Assembly: GCF_001403735.1 (NCBI RefSeq)
Contig: NZ_CXPG01000012.1
Span: forward strand, 1 to 64,000
DNA from: Jannaschia rubra
GTDB lineage: Bacteria > Pseudomonadota > Alphaproteobacteria > Rhodobacterales > Rhodobacteraceae
Reading direction: 5' to 3'
Length of the DNA: 64,000 nucleotides
The notes beneath the pieces were generated by a model that did no database searches, was not told the DNA's origin, and worked only from the letters and a program-made list of their open reading frames with translations. Each line of letters begins with the position of its first letter. Position 1 is the stretch's first letter. Below are positions 18,542-27,198 of this stretch, piece after piece. Both the position numbers and the translations under genes were made by a program.

Positions 18542-19525
18542 ATGGCCGATGACCCCTACGCCGCGCTCGGCGTGTCGAAAACCGCTGACACGGCCGAGAT
18601 CAAGAAAGCCTATCGCCGGATTGCCCGCACCGCGCATCCCGATCTCCACCCCGACGATCCGACGGCGGAGGCGAGGTTCAAGGCGGCATCGGCTGCCTAC
18701 GACCTCTTGAAGGACCCGGAGCAGAGGGCCCGGTTCGACAGGGGCGAGATCGACGCCCAGGGGGCGGAGCGCGCGCCTCGGGGCTATTACCGCGATGCCG
18801 CCGGCGGGAGGGACGATACCTACAGCACGCGCGGCTTCGGCGGGCGGCAGGCTGGGCCGGACATCGACCCCGACGATATCTTCGCGCAGTTTTCCCGGCG
18901 CGGCGCGCGCGGGAATCCTTTCGAAGGCTTCGGCGGATTCGGGGGCGACGCGCGGGGTGGCCGGTTCGACATGCCCGGCCAAGATCGGCACTACACCCTT
19001 CAATTGTCGTTTCTGGACGCCGTTCGAGGTACCAGAACGCGCATCACCCTGCCCGAAGGGGGCGATCTTGCAGTCACCATTCCCGAAGGCGCGGCCGATG
19101 GCCTGACGCTGCGGCTGCGTGGCAAAGGCGGGCCGGGCCTGGGCGACGGGCCACCCGGCGACGCCTATGTCACCCTGTCGGTTGCCGACGACCCGGTCTT
19201 CTCCCGCGATGGCGACGACATCCGCGTGGGCCTGGACATCGCCATCGACGAGGCGGTGCTGGGGGCCAAGGTTCCCGTGCCGACCATTGACGGCGAGGTG
19301 AACGTCACCGTCCCGCCGGGCGCCAGTTCGGGCCAGACCCTGCGGCTGCGCGGGCGCGGTGTGAGCCGGCGCGGCGGTGGCCGGGGCGATCAGCTGGTCG
19401 AGCTGCGGATCGTCTCGCCGGCGACCATCGACGACGACCTGAAACAGTTCATGGAACGCTGGCGGCGCGAGCACGCCCATGATCCGCGCCAGCGTCAGGA
19501 CCGGAAGCGAAAGGCGAAGCCGTGA
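18542..19525 (+). CDS. DnaJ-type co-chaperone (CbpA-like)
   Basis: A 327-residue class II J-protein. The J domain occupies residues 1-70 with the HPD triad at 32-34 (AHPDLHPDD). A Gly/Phe-rich linker (GGFGGDARGGRF) follows, then a DnaJ C-terminal substrate-binding region; there is no zinc-finger domain. It would stimulate DnaK ATPase activity. The next gene overlaps it by four bases and resembles the CbpA modulator CbpM, which supports a CbpA-like rather than a main DnaJ role. Confidence 0.9.
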   Translation: MADDPYAALGVSKTADTAEIKKAYRRIARTAHPDLHPDDPTAEARFKAASAAYDLLKDPEQRARFDRGEIDAQGAERAPRGYYRDAAGGRDDTYSTRGFGGRQAGPDIDPDDIFAQFSRRGARGNPFEGFGGFGGDARGGRFDMPGQDRHYTLQLSFLDAVRGTRTRITLPEGGDLAVTIPEGAADGLTLRLRGKGGPGLGDGPPGDAYVTLSVADDPVFSRDGDDIRVGLDIAIDEAVLGAKVPVPTIDGEVNVTVPPGASSGQTLRLRGRGVSRRGGGRGDQLVELRIVSPATIDDDLKQFMERWRREHAHDPRQRQDRKRKAKP

Positions 19526-19848
19526 CCCGCCAGTACACTGCCGAACAGCTGATCGAGGCGATCCCCGCGCTCACCCCCGACAGGTTGCTGAGCTATGTCC
19601 ACCTGTCCATTCTCAGCCCGGTCCAGACCGATGCGGGGCCAGCCTACCGCGAGATCGACATCAAGCGCGTCACGCTTCTGTGCGAACTGACCGACGACCT
19701 CGATCTGGACGACAACGCCCTGGTCATCGTCATGTCGCTGCTGGATCAGCTGCACGGGACGCGCGCGCGGCTCGACACCGTCATGCGCGTCCTCTCGGAC
19801 GAACCACCCGAGATCAAGGGGCGCATCGCCGGTCGCCTGATCGACTGA
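19522..19848 (+). CDS. CbpM-like chaperone modulator
   Basis: A 108-residue protein (YTAEQLIEAIPALTPDRLLSYVHLSILSP..YREIDIKRVTLLCELTDDLDLDDNALVIVMSLLDQLH) with the MerR-like helix pattern of CbpM, which binds and restrains the CbpA J domain. It is coupled to the J-protein by an ATGA overlap. Assignment rests on the pattern and the partner gene; similarity outside the core is modest. Confidence 0.78.
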   Translation: MTRQYTAEQLIEAIPALTPDRLLSYVHLSILSPVQTDAGPAYREIDIKRVTLLCELTDDLDLDDNALVIVMSLLDQLHGTRARLDTVMRVLSDEPPEIKGRIAGRLID

Positions 19849-19942
19849 CACCGCGGACCGGGGAATGGCGCAAAGGCACGATGTCGATTGCGCTTCTCCG
19901 CGCCGTCGGGAATGCTCCAGCGGACCCGGCACGGAGCTTTCG

Positions 19943-20638
19943 ATGACCGAACCCGAGATCTGGACCGCCCTGCGGCGCGTCGATACGCCGACTGTCTGCA
20001 ACGCCATCGAGGTGATCGAAGGACGGCGCGGCTTTTCCGGCTTCACGCCCCACGCCCTGATCCCGTCGCACCCCGATGCCCCGGCGATGGCCGGTCGCGC
20101 CCGCACGTCGCGCATCCGTTCGGCCGCCCCGGACCCTGCGCCGAAGGACGAGGTCCGCGCCCGTCGGATGGAGTACTTCCGCCATATGCACAGCGCTCCC
20201 GCCCCCTCCATCGCCGTGGTGGAGGACATGGACGGCGACGATGCAATCGGTGCCTGGTGGGGCGAGGTTCACGCGCGCATCCACAAGGCGTTCGGCCTCG
20301 CCGGGGCCATCACCAACGGTCTCATCCGCGATCTGGGCGACCTGCCCGCCGATTTCCCGATCCTCGGCGGGGCGGTCGGGCCAAGCCACGGTTTCGTCCA
20401 TGTCGTCGACAGCGGCACCCCCGTGACGATCGGCGGCCTTCGCATCGCCGACGGCGACGCGCTACATGCCGACCGGCACGGCGTCGTCGCGATCCCGGAG
20501 GATTATCTCGCCGACCTACCCGCCGCCATCGACCGGCTTGCCCGGATCGAGGGAACCGTGCTCGACCACGTTACCGACGGTCTCGACTTCGAGACCTTTG
20601 AAAAACTGTGGCAGGATTTCGAGAACGCCCGCGTCTGA
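19943..20638 (+). CDS. RraA-family protein (HMG/CHA aldolase-like)
   Basis: A 231-residue protein of the RraA / 4-hydroxy-4-methyl-2-oxoglutarate aldolase fold. The core AGAITNGLIRDLGDLPADFPILGGAVGPSHG contains the conserved Arg-Asp pair, and ADRHGVVAIPEDYL matches the family C-terminus. Family members cleave 2-oxo acids such as oxaloacetate or HMG, or inhibit RNase E. The ATG at 19943 starts with MTEPEIWTALRRVDTPTVCNAIE; an earlier in-frame ATG at 19865 adds a non-conserved leader. No functional link to its neighbours is evident. Confidence 0.8.
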   Translation: MTEPEIWTALRRVDTPTVCNAIEVIEGRRGFSGFTPHALIPSHPDAPAMAGRARTSRIRSAAPDPAPKDEVRARRMEYFRHMHSAPAPSIAVVEDMDGDDAIGAWWGEVHARIHKAFGLAGAITNGLIRDLGDLPADFPILGGAVGPSHGFVHVVDSGTPVTIGGLRIADGDALHADRHGVVAIPEDYLADLPAAIDRLARIEGTVLDHVTDGLDFETFEKLWQDFENARV

Positions 20639-20650
20639 CGGCAGCCCCCG

Positions 20651-22006
20651 TCAGGACGCCTTGGAATATTTCGCCTCGACGTGGCCATAAGCGTCGTAGG
20701 CCTGCGCGATCATCCGCGTCACGGCATGCCCCTCGGGCAGGATCACGATGCGCCGGCCCTCGCGGACGACGACGCTGCCGAACCGTTCCAGAACTTGCGC
20801 GTGGACCGCATCCAGCGCCGACACGTCCGACCCGAAGTCCCTTTCAAGCTCCTCGAGGTCCAGCGCGAACTCGCACATCAGCATCTCGATGGCGCGGGCG
20901 CGCATCAGGTCCTCGCCGCCGTGGCGGTGGCCGCGTGCGCCCGCCAGCTCTCCGGCCTTGATCCGCTGTGCGTAGGCCGGGGTGGCCGCGGCGTTCTGCA
21001 CGTATCCCTGCGGCAGCTTCGAGACCGAAGATGCGCCGACCCCGATCAGCGCGGCGCAGACATCGTCGGTGTAGCCCTGGAAGTTCCTGCGCAGCCGACC
21101 CGTCCGGGCTGCCACGGCCAGCCCGTCGTCGGGGCGCGCGAAATGGTCGATGCCGATGACCTCCATCCCGCTTGCCACGATGCGGTCGGCGGCCAGACGG
21201 GCCAGGGCGTGACGCCCCTCGCCATCGGCCAGCGCGGTCTCGTCGATCAGCTTCTGGCGCGGCGACATGTGCGGGACATGGGCATAGCCGAACAGCGCGA
21301 TCCGGTCCGGCGCCAGGTCCAGCACGTGATCCAGCGAAGCGGCGATGCGTTCCTCGGTCTGGTGGGGCAGCCCGTAGACGAGATCGGCGTTCAGCGACCC
21401 GACGCCCGCCTGCCGCAACTGGTCCACGCAGGTACGCGTCGTCTCGAGGCTCTGCTCCCGGCCGATCGCGGCCTGCACCTCGGGCGCGAAATCCTGGATG
21501 CCGATGCTGGCGCGGGTCATGCCGGTTTCGGCCAACGCGGCGATCTTGTCGGCGTCCACCATGGTCGGATCGATCTCGACCGAGAAATCGAGATCATCGG
21601 TCGGAGCGATGGTTTCCATGATCGACCCGGCCAGCCGCCGGATCATCTCCGGCGCCAGGATCGTCGGCGTCCCCCCGCCCCAGTGCAGCCGCGCCATCCG
21701 CAGGCCTTGCGGCAGGACCTGCGCCATCAGCGCCAGCTCCGCCTCCAGCGTGTCGAGATAGGCCACGACCGGCGACAGGCTGGTGGTCCCTTGCGTCCGG
21801 CAGGCGCAGAACCAACACAGCCGCTCGCAGAACGGGATGTGGACATAGACCGACACCGGCACCGCGGGGTCCAGCGCGGCAAGCGCCTGCGCCTGGAACC
21901 CGGCCTCCGCGTCCCGCGTGAAGGCGGTCGCGGGCGGATAGCTGGTGTAGCGCGGCGCCCGCGCATCGAATAGGCCGAGGGCCCGGAGTTGGGTCAGGTT
22001 TTCCAT
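20651..22006 (-). CDS. hemN: oxygen-independent coproporphyrinogen III oxidase
   Basis: A 451-residue radical SAM enzyme that decarboxylates coproporphyrinogen III to protoporphyrinogen IX without oxygen. The 4Fe-4S motif lies at residues 60-69 (C60-ERL-C64-WF-C67-AC), followed by the family's GGGTP glycine motif. The ATG at 22006 (MENLTQLRALGLF) fits HemN; a frame open to 22081 would include the FNR-like box. It is convergent with the RraA gene (12 bp apart). The box at 22041-22054 suggests anaerobic induction. Confidence 0.93.
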   Translation of the reverse strand: MENLTQLRALGLFDARAPRYTSYPPATAFTRDAEAGFQAQALAALDPAVPVSVYVHIPFCERLCWFCACRTQGTTSLSPVVAYLDTLEAELALMAQVLPQGLRMARLHWGGGTPTILAPEMIRRLAGSIMETIAPTDDLDFSVEIDPTMVDADKIAALAETGMTRASIGIQDFAPEVQAAIGREQSLETTRTCVDQLRQAGVGSLNADLVYGLPHQTEERIAASLDHVLDLAPDRIALFGYAHVPHMSPRQKLIDETALADGEGRHALARLAADRIVASGMEVIGIDHFARPDDGLAVAARTGRLRRNFQGYTDDVCAALIGVGASSVSKLPQGYVQNAAATPAYAQRIKAGELAGARGHRHGGEDLMRARAIEMLMCEFALDLEELERDFGSDVSALDAVHAQVLERFGSVVVREGRRIVILPEGHAVTRMIAQAYDAYGHVEAKYSKAS

Positions 22007-22040
22007 GGCGCCGTCTTGGCCCATCCGGGACGGCGCATCT

Positions 22041-22054
22041 TTGTCCTGCGTCAA
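22041..22054. promoter_or_regulatory. FnrL-type box upstream of hemN
   Basis: On the minus strand the sequence reads TTGAC-N4-GACAA, against the alphaproteobacterial FnrL consensus TTGAY-N4-RTCAA, with one mismatch in the second half-site. It lies 35 bp upstream of the hemN ATG. hemN is a classical FnrL target in Rhodobacter, which supports the call. Confidence 0.62.
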
Positions 22055-22077
22055 GTTCCTGCGGTTATTTGCCGATT

Positions 22078-24243
22078 TCAACCGACCGTGACGCCAACCT
22101 CCGGCAGGGCCAGGTCGGCCTCGATCTTCTCGATCAGCGCATCGGTCGTATGGCGCCGCCCCGGAAGACCAAGGCTCAGGTTGATGTGACGTCCCAGGGC
22201 GACCAGACGAAGAACGGCCACCCGCGCAGGGTCCAGCCCCGGACGCAGGTCTTCGTAGCCCGCCAGAAACGCCTGCCGATGCTCGGCGAGCGCCATCGCA
22301 TCGCCATGGTGACGCAGCCCGGCTTCGTCGAGATGGGCCAGCAAGTTCGCGACGTCGATCGTCGGATCGCCCTTCGCGAACAGGTCGAGGTCCAGCAGCC
22401 AGACATGCCTGTCGTCGACCAGCACCTGATCGGGATAGAAGTCGCGGTGGATGCCGGTCACGGCGCCCTGCCCCAATCCTTCCGTCAGGCGCCTGGCGCC
22501 GACCGCGATCGCGTCGATCCGCGCCGCCTGCCCCGGCAGCGCCTTGCCGGCTGCAGCCAGGGCCCGGTCCAGAACGCCAAGTTCATCGTCCATGGACCAG
22601 TCGCGTGGCGCCCTTGTTCCGGCACCGTGCAGCCGCGCCAGCGCCTCGCCCGTCCGCCGTGCGGGTCCGGTCTCCGACCCGGGCCGCAGGAGATCGGTCA
22701 GGACGCGGCCCGGAACCTCCTCCTGAAGCCAGAGCGCGGGCCGGGCGACCATGCCCCGCACTTTGGGCACGCCCACGCCCCCGGAACCCTGCCCGTCCAG
22801 TCCGGCGGCCCGCAGCGCGTCGTGAACTTTCGGCGTCCGCAGGTCCGGTCCCTTGGCGCGCAGCTTGCCCAAAAGCGGCACCTTGGTCCCGTCGTCCAGA
22901 TCCATGTCATAACGGACCAGTGCGCGTCGCCCCGGCTTGTGCCGCAGAAGGTCGACGCCCACGACTTCGACCCCTTGCCCCAGAGCGTGCTCCAGCAGCG
23001 GCCGCATGACCGCGGGGTCCAGAGCATCCGTCAGGTCGGGAAGGCCCGGATCGAGGGGCCGCAGCACCTCCTCCGCGCGGGCGATCAGGCGGCGCGTCCT
23101 GTCGGGCCAGTCGGGACGGCGCTCGCGGAACCCTTCGGCGGTCAGCGCCAGCAGCGCGCGGGCATGTTGAACGGCGATCACGTCGCGCGCGACCCTGCCG
23201 CCCGCTTCCGCATATCCGTCAAGGAACCCCACGGCTGTTCCGTCGATGGAGCCGCCGTCCAGCGCCAGGACATCCTGGTGCGCGAGGAAGCTGCCGATAT
23301 CGCGGGCCGGATCCCCCGTCGCCGCGCGGTCCCAGTCGATGATCGTCGCCCGCCCTTCGTGCACCAGCACCTGATCGGCGCTGAAATCGCCGTGGATCGG
23401 GGTTGGCGCGAAGTCGGTCCGCAACAGGCGTGCCGACGCCGCCGCCACCGGGCCGGCGGCCAACCCCCCGAGGCCGGGAGAGAGCGCGGACAGCGTCTCC
23501 GGCACCGCGCGAAGCTCCTCGGTCTCCTCAGCCCGACGAACCGTGGCCCGCGGTCGCACCGACGTCCGATGCAGGCGTGCCAGTGCGATGCCAGCCGCCC
23601 GGCCCTGCGCGGCTCCGCCCGAGAGGGGGTCGCCCGGCAGCCAGGGCCATGCGATGCAGTGACGGCGCTTCGATACCCCAAGGATGGCGGGTCCGCCGTG
23701 CGCCTCGGCGATCCGCGCGCCGTCCAGCGCGGCTGCGAATTCGCGGGGCGCGTAGGCCTTGATCAACGCGGCGCGACCGTTGCCGTCCACCCGGATCACC
23801 AGCCGCCGCCCCGCCTTGTAGCGCAACAGCCTGACGCCGCCGCCCGGAGCGAAGCCGGTCAGCCGCTTCAGGAACGCCGCGCCCCGGGCGGCATCCGCGA
23901 TGCGTCGTGCGCCCTTCAGCTTGCGGTCGCGACGCAGGGGCACGACGGTCAGGCAGGCTTCCCCGTCCACGATCACGGGAGCGTCCTTGCCCTGCCACTC
24001 GGGCCGGTCGCGCACTTCGGCGTGTCGCGCGGGCGTATGGGCCATGACCGCCACCGCCCCAAGTCCGCCATCGACCGGCCCCAGCGTCACCACGCAGCTC
24101 GTCCCCGGCTTGTAGCGCAGATAGAGCGGCCGCATCGGCCCGAGGTGCAGGCGCGCGCAAAGCGCCTCCGCGTCGAGCACCAGCCCGAGGCCGGGCAGCG
24201 CCGTATCGCGCGCGACGATGGCCGCGTCAGCCTGCGACAGCAC
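22078..24243 (-). CDS. tandem phosphotransferase (APH-like double kinase)
   Basis: A large protein (721 residues from the GTG at 24243) with two kinase catalytic loops of the aminoglycoside phosphotransferase/choline kinase type. The first is H-G-D at residues 284-286 with DWD at 303-305; the second is H-R-D at 599-601 with DLD at 618-620. Three N-lobe-like stretches of the form (R)xKxGxR (about 43-52, 140-151 and 433-445) suggest a partial third repeat. Substrates in this fold are small hydroxyl compounds such as sugars, choline or antibiotics. The GTG has GGGGAGGA upstream and overlaps the ABC gene by 17 bases; an ATG at 24288 is the alternative. It is last in the five-gene operon, so it may phosphorylate the exported product or a precursor. 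Confidence 0.82.
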   Translation of the reverse strand: MLSQADAAIVARDTALPGLGLVLDAEALCARLHLGPMRPLYLRYKPGTSCVVTLGPVDGGLGAVAVMAHTPARHAEVRDRPEWQGKDAPVIVDGEACLTVVPLRRDRKLKGARRIADAARGAAFLKRLTGFAPGGGVRLLRYKAGRRLVIRVDGNGRAALIKAYAPREFAAALDGARIAEAHGGPAILGVSKRRHCIAWPWLPGDPLSGGAAQGRAAGIALARLHRTSVRPRATVRRAEETEELRAVPETLSALSPGLGGLAAGPVAAASARLLRTDFAPTPIHGDFSADQVLVHEGRATIIDWDRAATGDPARDIGSFLAHQDVLALDGGSIDGTAVGFLDGYAEAGGRVARDVIAVQHARALLALTAEGFRERRPDWPDRTRRLIARAEEVLRPLDPGLPDLTDALDPAVMRPLLEHALGQGVEVVGVDLLRHKPGRRALVRYDMDLDDGTKVPLLGKLRAKGPDLRTPKVHDALRAAGLDGQGSGGVGVPKVRGMVARPALWLQEEVPGRVLTDLLRPGSETGPARRTGEALARLHGAGTRAPRDWSMDDELGVLDRALAAAGKALPGQAARIDAIAVGARRLTEGLGQGAVTGIHRDFYPDQVLVDDRHVWLLDLDLFAKGDPTIDVANLLAHLDEAGLRHHGDAMALAEHRQAFLAGYEDLRPGLDPARVAVLRLVALGRHINLSLGLPGRRHTTDALIEKIEADLALPEVGVTVG

Positions 24244-26050
24244 GGCGCGCGTCCTCCCCTCCGGCCCACATCGCCGCGTAGCGACCACCGGCCGCCATCA
24301 GGGCGGCGTGGGATCCGTCCTCCGCGATCCGGCCGCCGTCCAGATGCAGGATTCGCCCGGCCCGTGCGGCCATGGTCAGGTCGTGCGTGACGAGGAAGGT
24401 CGTACGCCCCTCCGCCAGCCGCCAGATCGCCTCGGTCACTGCGGCCTCGCTCGTCCGGTCGAGCCCCACGGTCGGCTCGTCCAGGATCAGGACGGGCGCA
24501 CGACGCAGCGCCGCGCGGGCGATGGCGATGCGTTGCCGCTGACCGGCCGACAGCGTGGCGCCGCGTTCGGCGATGACAGTGTCGTATCCATCGGGTTGCG
24601 CCGCGATGAAGCCATGGGCATTGGCCAGCCGCGCGGCGGCCTCGATCTCCTCCGGCGTGACCTCGCGCCCCGCGCCAAGGGCGATGTTCTCGGCCAGGGT
24701 GCCGCGAAAAATCAGCGTTTCCTGGGGGACCAGCGCGATGTTGGCCCGCAGGCTGGCCAGCGTCAGCGATCGAAGGTCGTGCCCGTCGATCAGCACGCGC
24801 CCGCGCGCCGGATCGTAAAGCCGCGGGATCAGGCTGGCGAAGGTCGATTTGCCCGCACCGGACGGGCCGGTGATCGCCACCATCTCGCCGGAAGCTACAT
24901 CGACCGACAGGCCGTTGAGCGTGGGCGCGCCGGGGCCATAGCCGAAGGTCACGTCCTCGAAGGTCACGCGGCCGTCCAGCTGGGGCGCGGCAACGGCGCC
25001 CCGCGCATCGCGCACCTCCGGCACCTCGTCCAGCAGGGCGACGACGCGCTCGCCCGCCGCCGCGGCCTTGGCCAGCCGGGCCGTATATTTCGCGTATTCG
25101 CGCACCGGGCGGAACGTGTTCTTCAAATACGTGAAGAAGACCAGCAAGTCGCCCGGCGTGATCTGCCCCGCCATTACCTGACGCGCCCCGAAGAACAGGA
25201 CGATGGCGAGCCCGAGGCCGGTCAGCAGGTCCACCGACCGCTCCAGCCCCGCCGCGAGCCGCTTGCCCTTCACGCCCGCGCGCAAGTCGCGCGCACTGGC
25301 CGCGCCGAAGTCGTCGGACGCGCGATCTTCCAGCCCGAGTGCCTGGATCGTACGGATGCCGGCCATCGTCTCGGCCCCGGTCGAAGCCAGTTCCCCCTCG
25401 CGCTTGCGCTGCGCCCGGCTGACATCGCGAATGCGCCGCGTCAGGCGCAGCGACACCAGCCACAGAAGCGGCAGCGGCGACAGCGCCAGCAACGCCAGCC
25501 GCCAGTCGAGGAACAACATCACCGTCAGCATGCCCCCCAGAACCAGCAGGTTCGCGGCCAGAGGCAGGGCGGCGGTGACGGCCGTTTCCTTGAGCATCCC
25601 CACGTCGCTGACCAGCCGCATGGTCAGGTCGCCCGTGCGCGACCGCGCGTGGAACCCCAGCGACAGCGTCTGAAGGTGGCGGAACAGGTCGGTCCGCACC
25701 GCCGTCAGGACCCGCGTGCCCACCAGCGCGAACCCCACGGTGGACAGATACTGGAACAGCGCCTTGAACCCGACGATGGCGACCAGCCCGACCGAGCACA
25801 GCGCCAGCAGCGTCATGGGCGGCAGGCTGGCGACGGTTGCGCCTTCGCCCGCCACGGTCGGCACCACGCGGTCGATGACGAACTTGAGTGGCCAAGGCTC
25901 CAGCAACTTCATCGCCGTGGCCGCCAGCAGCGCCACGACCGACCCGCCCAGCACGGCCCGATGACCGCGCAGATAGGGCGCGAGCCGCGTCATGACGTGA
26001 CGCAGGCTCGGCATGACCTCCGTCAGCTTGTCCTTGCGGTGCTTGCTCAT
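24227..26050 (-). CDS. ABC exporter, fused membrane and ATPase domains
   Basis: A 607-residue half-transporter. An exporter-type membrane domain with about six helices (residues 30-320) is followed by a nucleotide-binding domain with Walker A GPSGAGKST (395-403), signature LSAGQ (500-504, not the usual LSGGQ), Walker B VLILDEP (520-526) and the H-loop in VTHD. It resembles MsbA-type lipid, drug or peptide exporters and would act as a dimer in the inner membrane. Its ATG overlaps the glycosyltransferase stop by four bases (ATGA). With three glycosyltransferases in the operon, a glycolipid or glycoside is the likeliest cargo. Confidence 0.9.
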   Translation of the reverse strand: MSKHRKDKLTEVMPSLRHVMTRLAPYLRGHRAVLGGSVVALLAATAMKLLEPWPLKFVIDRVVPTVAGEGATVASLPPMTLLALCSVGLVAIVGFKALFQYLSTVGFALVGTRVLTAVRTDLFRHLQTLSLGFHARSRTGDLTMRLVSDVGMLKETAVTAALPLAANLLVLGGMLTVMLFLDWRLALLALSPLPLLWLVSLRLTRRIRDVSRAQRKREGELASTGAETMAGIRTIQALGLEDRASDDFGAASARDLRAGVKGKRLAAGLERSVDLLTGLGLAIVLFFGARQVMAGQITPGDLLVFFTYLKNTFRPVREYAKYTARLAKAAAAGERVVALLDEVPEVRDARGAVAAPQLDGRVTFEDVTFGYGPGAPTLNGLSVDVASGEMVAITGPSGAGKSTFASLIPRLYDPARGRVLIDGHDLRSLTLASLRANIALVPQETLIFRGTLAENIALGAGREVTPEEIEAAARLANAHGFIAAQPDGYDTVIAERGATLSAGQRQRIAIARAALRRAPVLILDEPTVGLDRTSEAAVTEAIWRLAEGRTTFLVTHDLTMAARAGRILHLDGGRIAEDGSHAALMAAGGRYAAMWAGGEDARRAVAG

Positions 26051-27198
26051 GCCGCATCCTTTGCGGCGAGGCCCGCGGATGCCAGGACCCGTCGGGCCAC
26101 CCCGTCCCAGGTGTGATGGGCCAGCACGTCGGCACGGGCGGCATCGCCCAACCGCGCGCGAAGGTCCGGGTCCGCGGCCAGCCGCGCCAGCGCATCGGCC
26201 AACGCACCCGCGTCGTCCGGTGGGCAGAGCAGGCCGGTGCCGGGGTCTATGACCTCCTCCAGATGACCGACACGGCTGGCCACGACGGGCAACCCGGCGG
26301 CCATGTATTCATAGATCTTGAGCGGCGAGAAATAGAACGCCTGGCCGCCGGCATAGGGGGCGACGGCCGTGTGCATCCGGGCGAGGCATCCCGGCACCTC
26401 GGCCGCCGTCACCGCGCCCGGAAAGCCCGCGGCCCCGGTCAGCCCCAGGGCATCCAACCGATCCTCCAGAAACTGCCGTTCCGGCCCGTCGCCGACGATC
26501 AGCAGCCGCGCGTCCGGCACCGTCCCCTCGCGCAGGATGCCGAATGCCTCGATCAGGGTCCGCACGTCGTGCCATGGCTTGAGCGTGCCGAGGAATCCCA
26601 CGGTGAACGGACCCCGTGGCCGGGGGACCGTCGGAAAGCGGTCGGGGTTCACGGCATTCGGAATGACCTCCACCCGCTGCGCTCCGAAGTCCTGCACGTA
26701 TCGCGCCACCTGCGGCGAGACGGCGGTGACGAGCGATGCGGCGCCCAACGCGCGCCGCGCGCTGTCGCGGGCCGCATCGGGCAGGGCGAGCGTGCGATGG
26801 CGCGACTGCTCCTCGATCAGCGGCGCGTTCACTTCGAGCACGGCGGGGATGCGCCGCTCCGCCGCCCATTCCATCGCACCGTGGCCGAACAGCGCATGAC
26901 GCTCATAGACCAGATCGAATGGTCCGGCGGCGTCGAGCGCCGCGCGGACAGCGGCGTTCTGCTCCAGCAGCGCCCGCTCCCGCACCTCGGGGTCGCCCTT
27001 GGGCGACGGCGCGAGCCGCAGGCGTCGGACGGGATCGAGGTCGGCGGGGCCATCATCGTCGAGGCGCGGCGAAATCAGGACGGCTTCCGCGCCAAGGTGC
27101 AGAAACGCGCGCAGCATCTCCTGCACGTGGATCGACGCGCCCTTGGCGCCGAAGACGGGGATGCCGGGGTCGGTACAGACATAGGCGATCCGCATCAT
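26047..27198 (-). CDS. GT4-type glycosyltransferase
   Basis: A 383-residue GT-B fold enzyme. It opens MMRIAYVCTDPGIPVFGAKGASIHVQEMLRAF, a donor/acceptor loop typical of GT4, and contains VIPNAVNPDRF and VGFLGTLKPWHDVRTLIEAF. Its C-terminal nucleotide-sugar site includes SPLKIYEYMAAGLPVVAS, with the EX7E-type glutamate pair approximated by EYMAAG. The ATGATG start at 27198 overlaps the stop of the preceding gene (ATGA), so a longer frame reaching 27330 is unlikely. The sugar donor is not predictable. Confidence 0.9.
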   Translation of the reverse strand: MMRIAYVCTDPGIPVFGAKGASIHVQEMLRAFLHLGAEAVLISPRLDDDGPADLDPVRRLRLAPSPKGDPEVRERALLEQNAAVRAALDAAGPFDLVYERHALFGHGAMEWAAERRIPAVLEVNAPLIEEQSRHRTLALPDAARDSARRALGAASLVTAVSPQVARYVQDFGAQRVEVIPNAVNPDRFPTVPRPRGPFTVGFLGTLKPWHDVRTLIEAFGILREGTVPDARLLIVGDGPERQFLEDRLDALGLTGAAGFPGAVTAAEVPGCLARMHTAVAPYAGGQAFYFSPLKIYEYMAAGLPVVASRVGHLEEVIDPGTGLLCPPDDAGALADALARLAADPDLRARLGDAARADVLAHHTWDGVARRVLASAGLAAKDAA

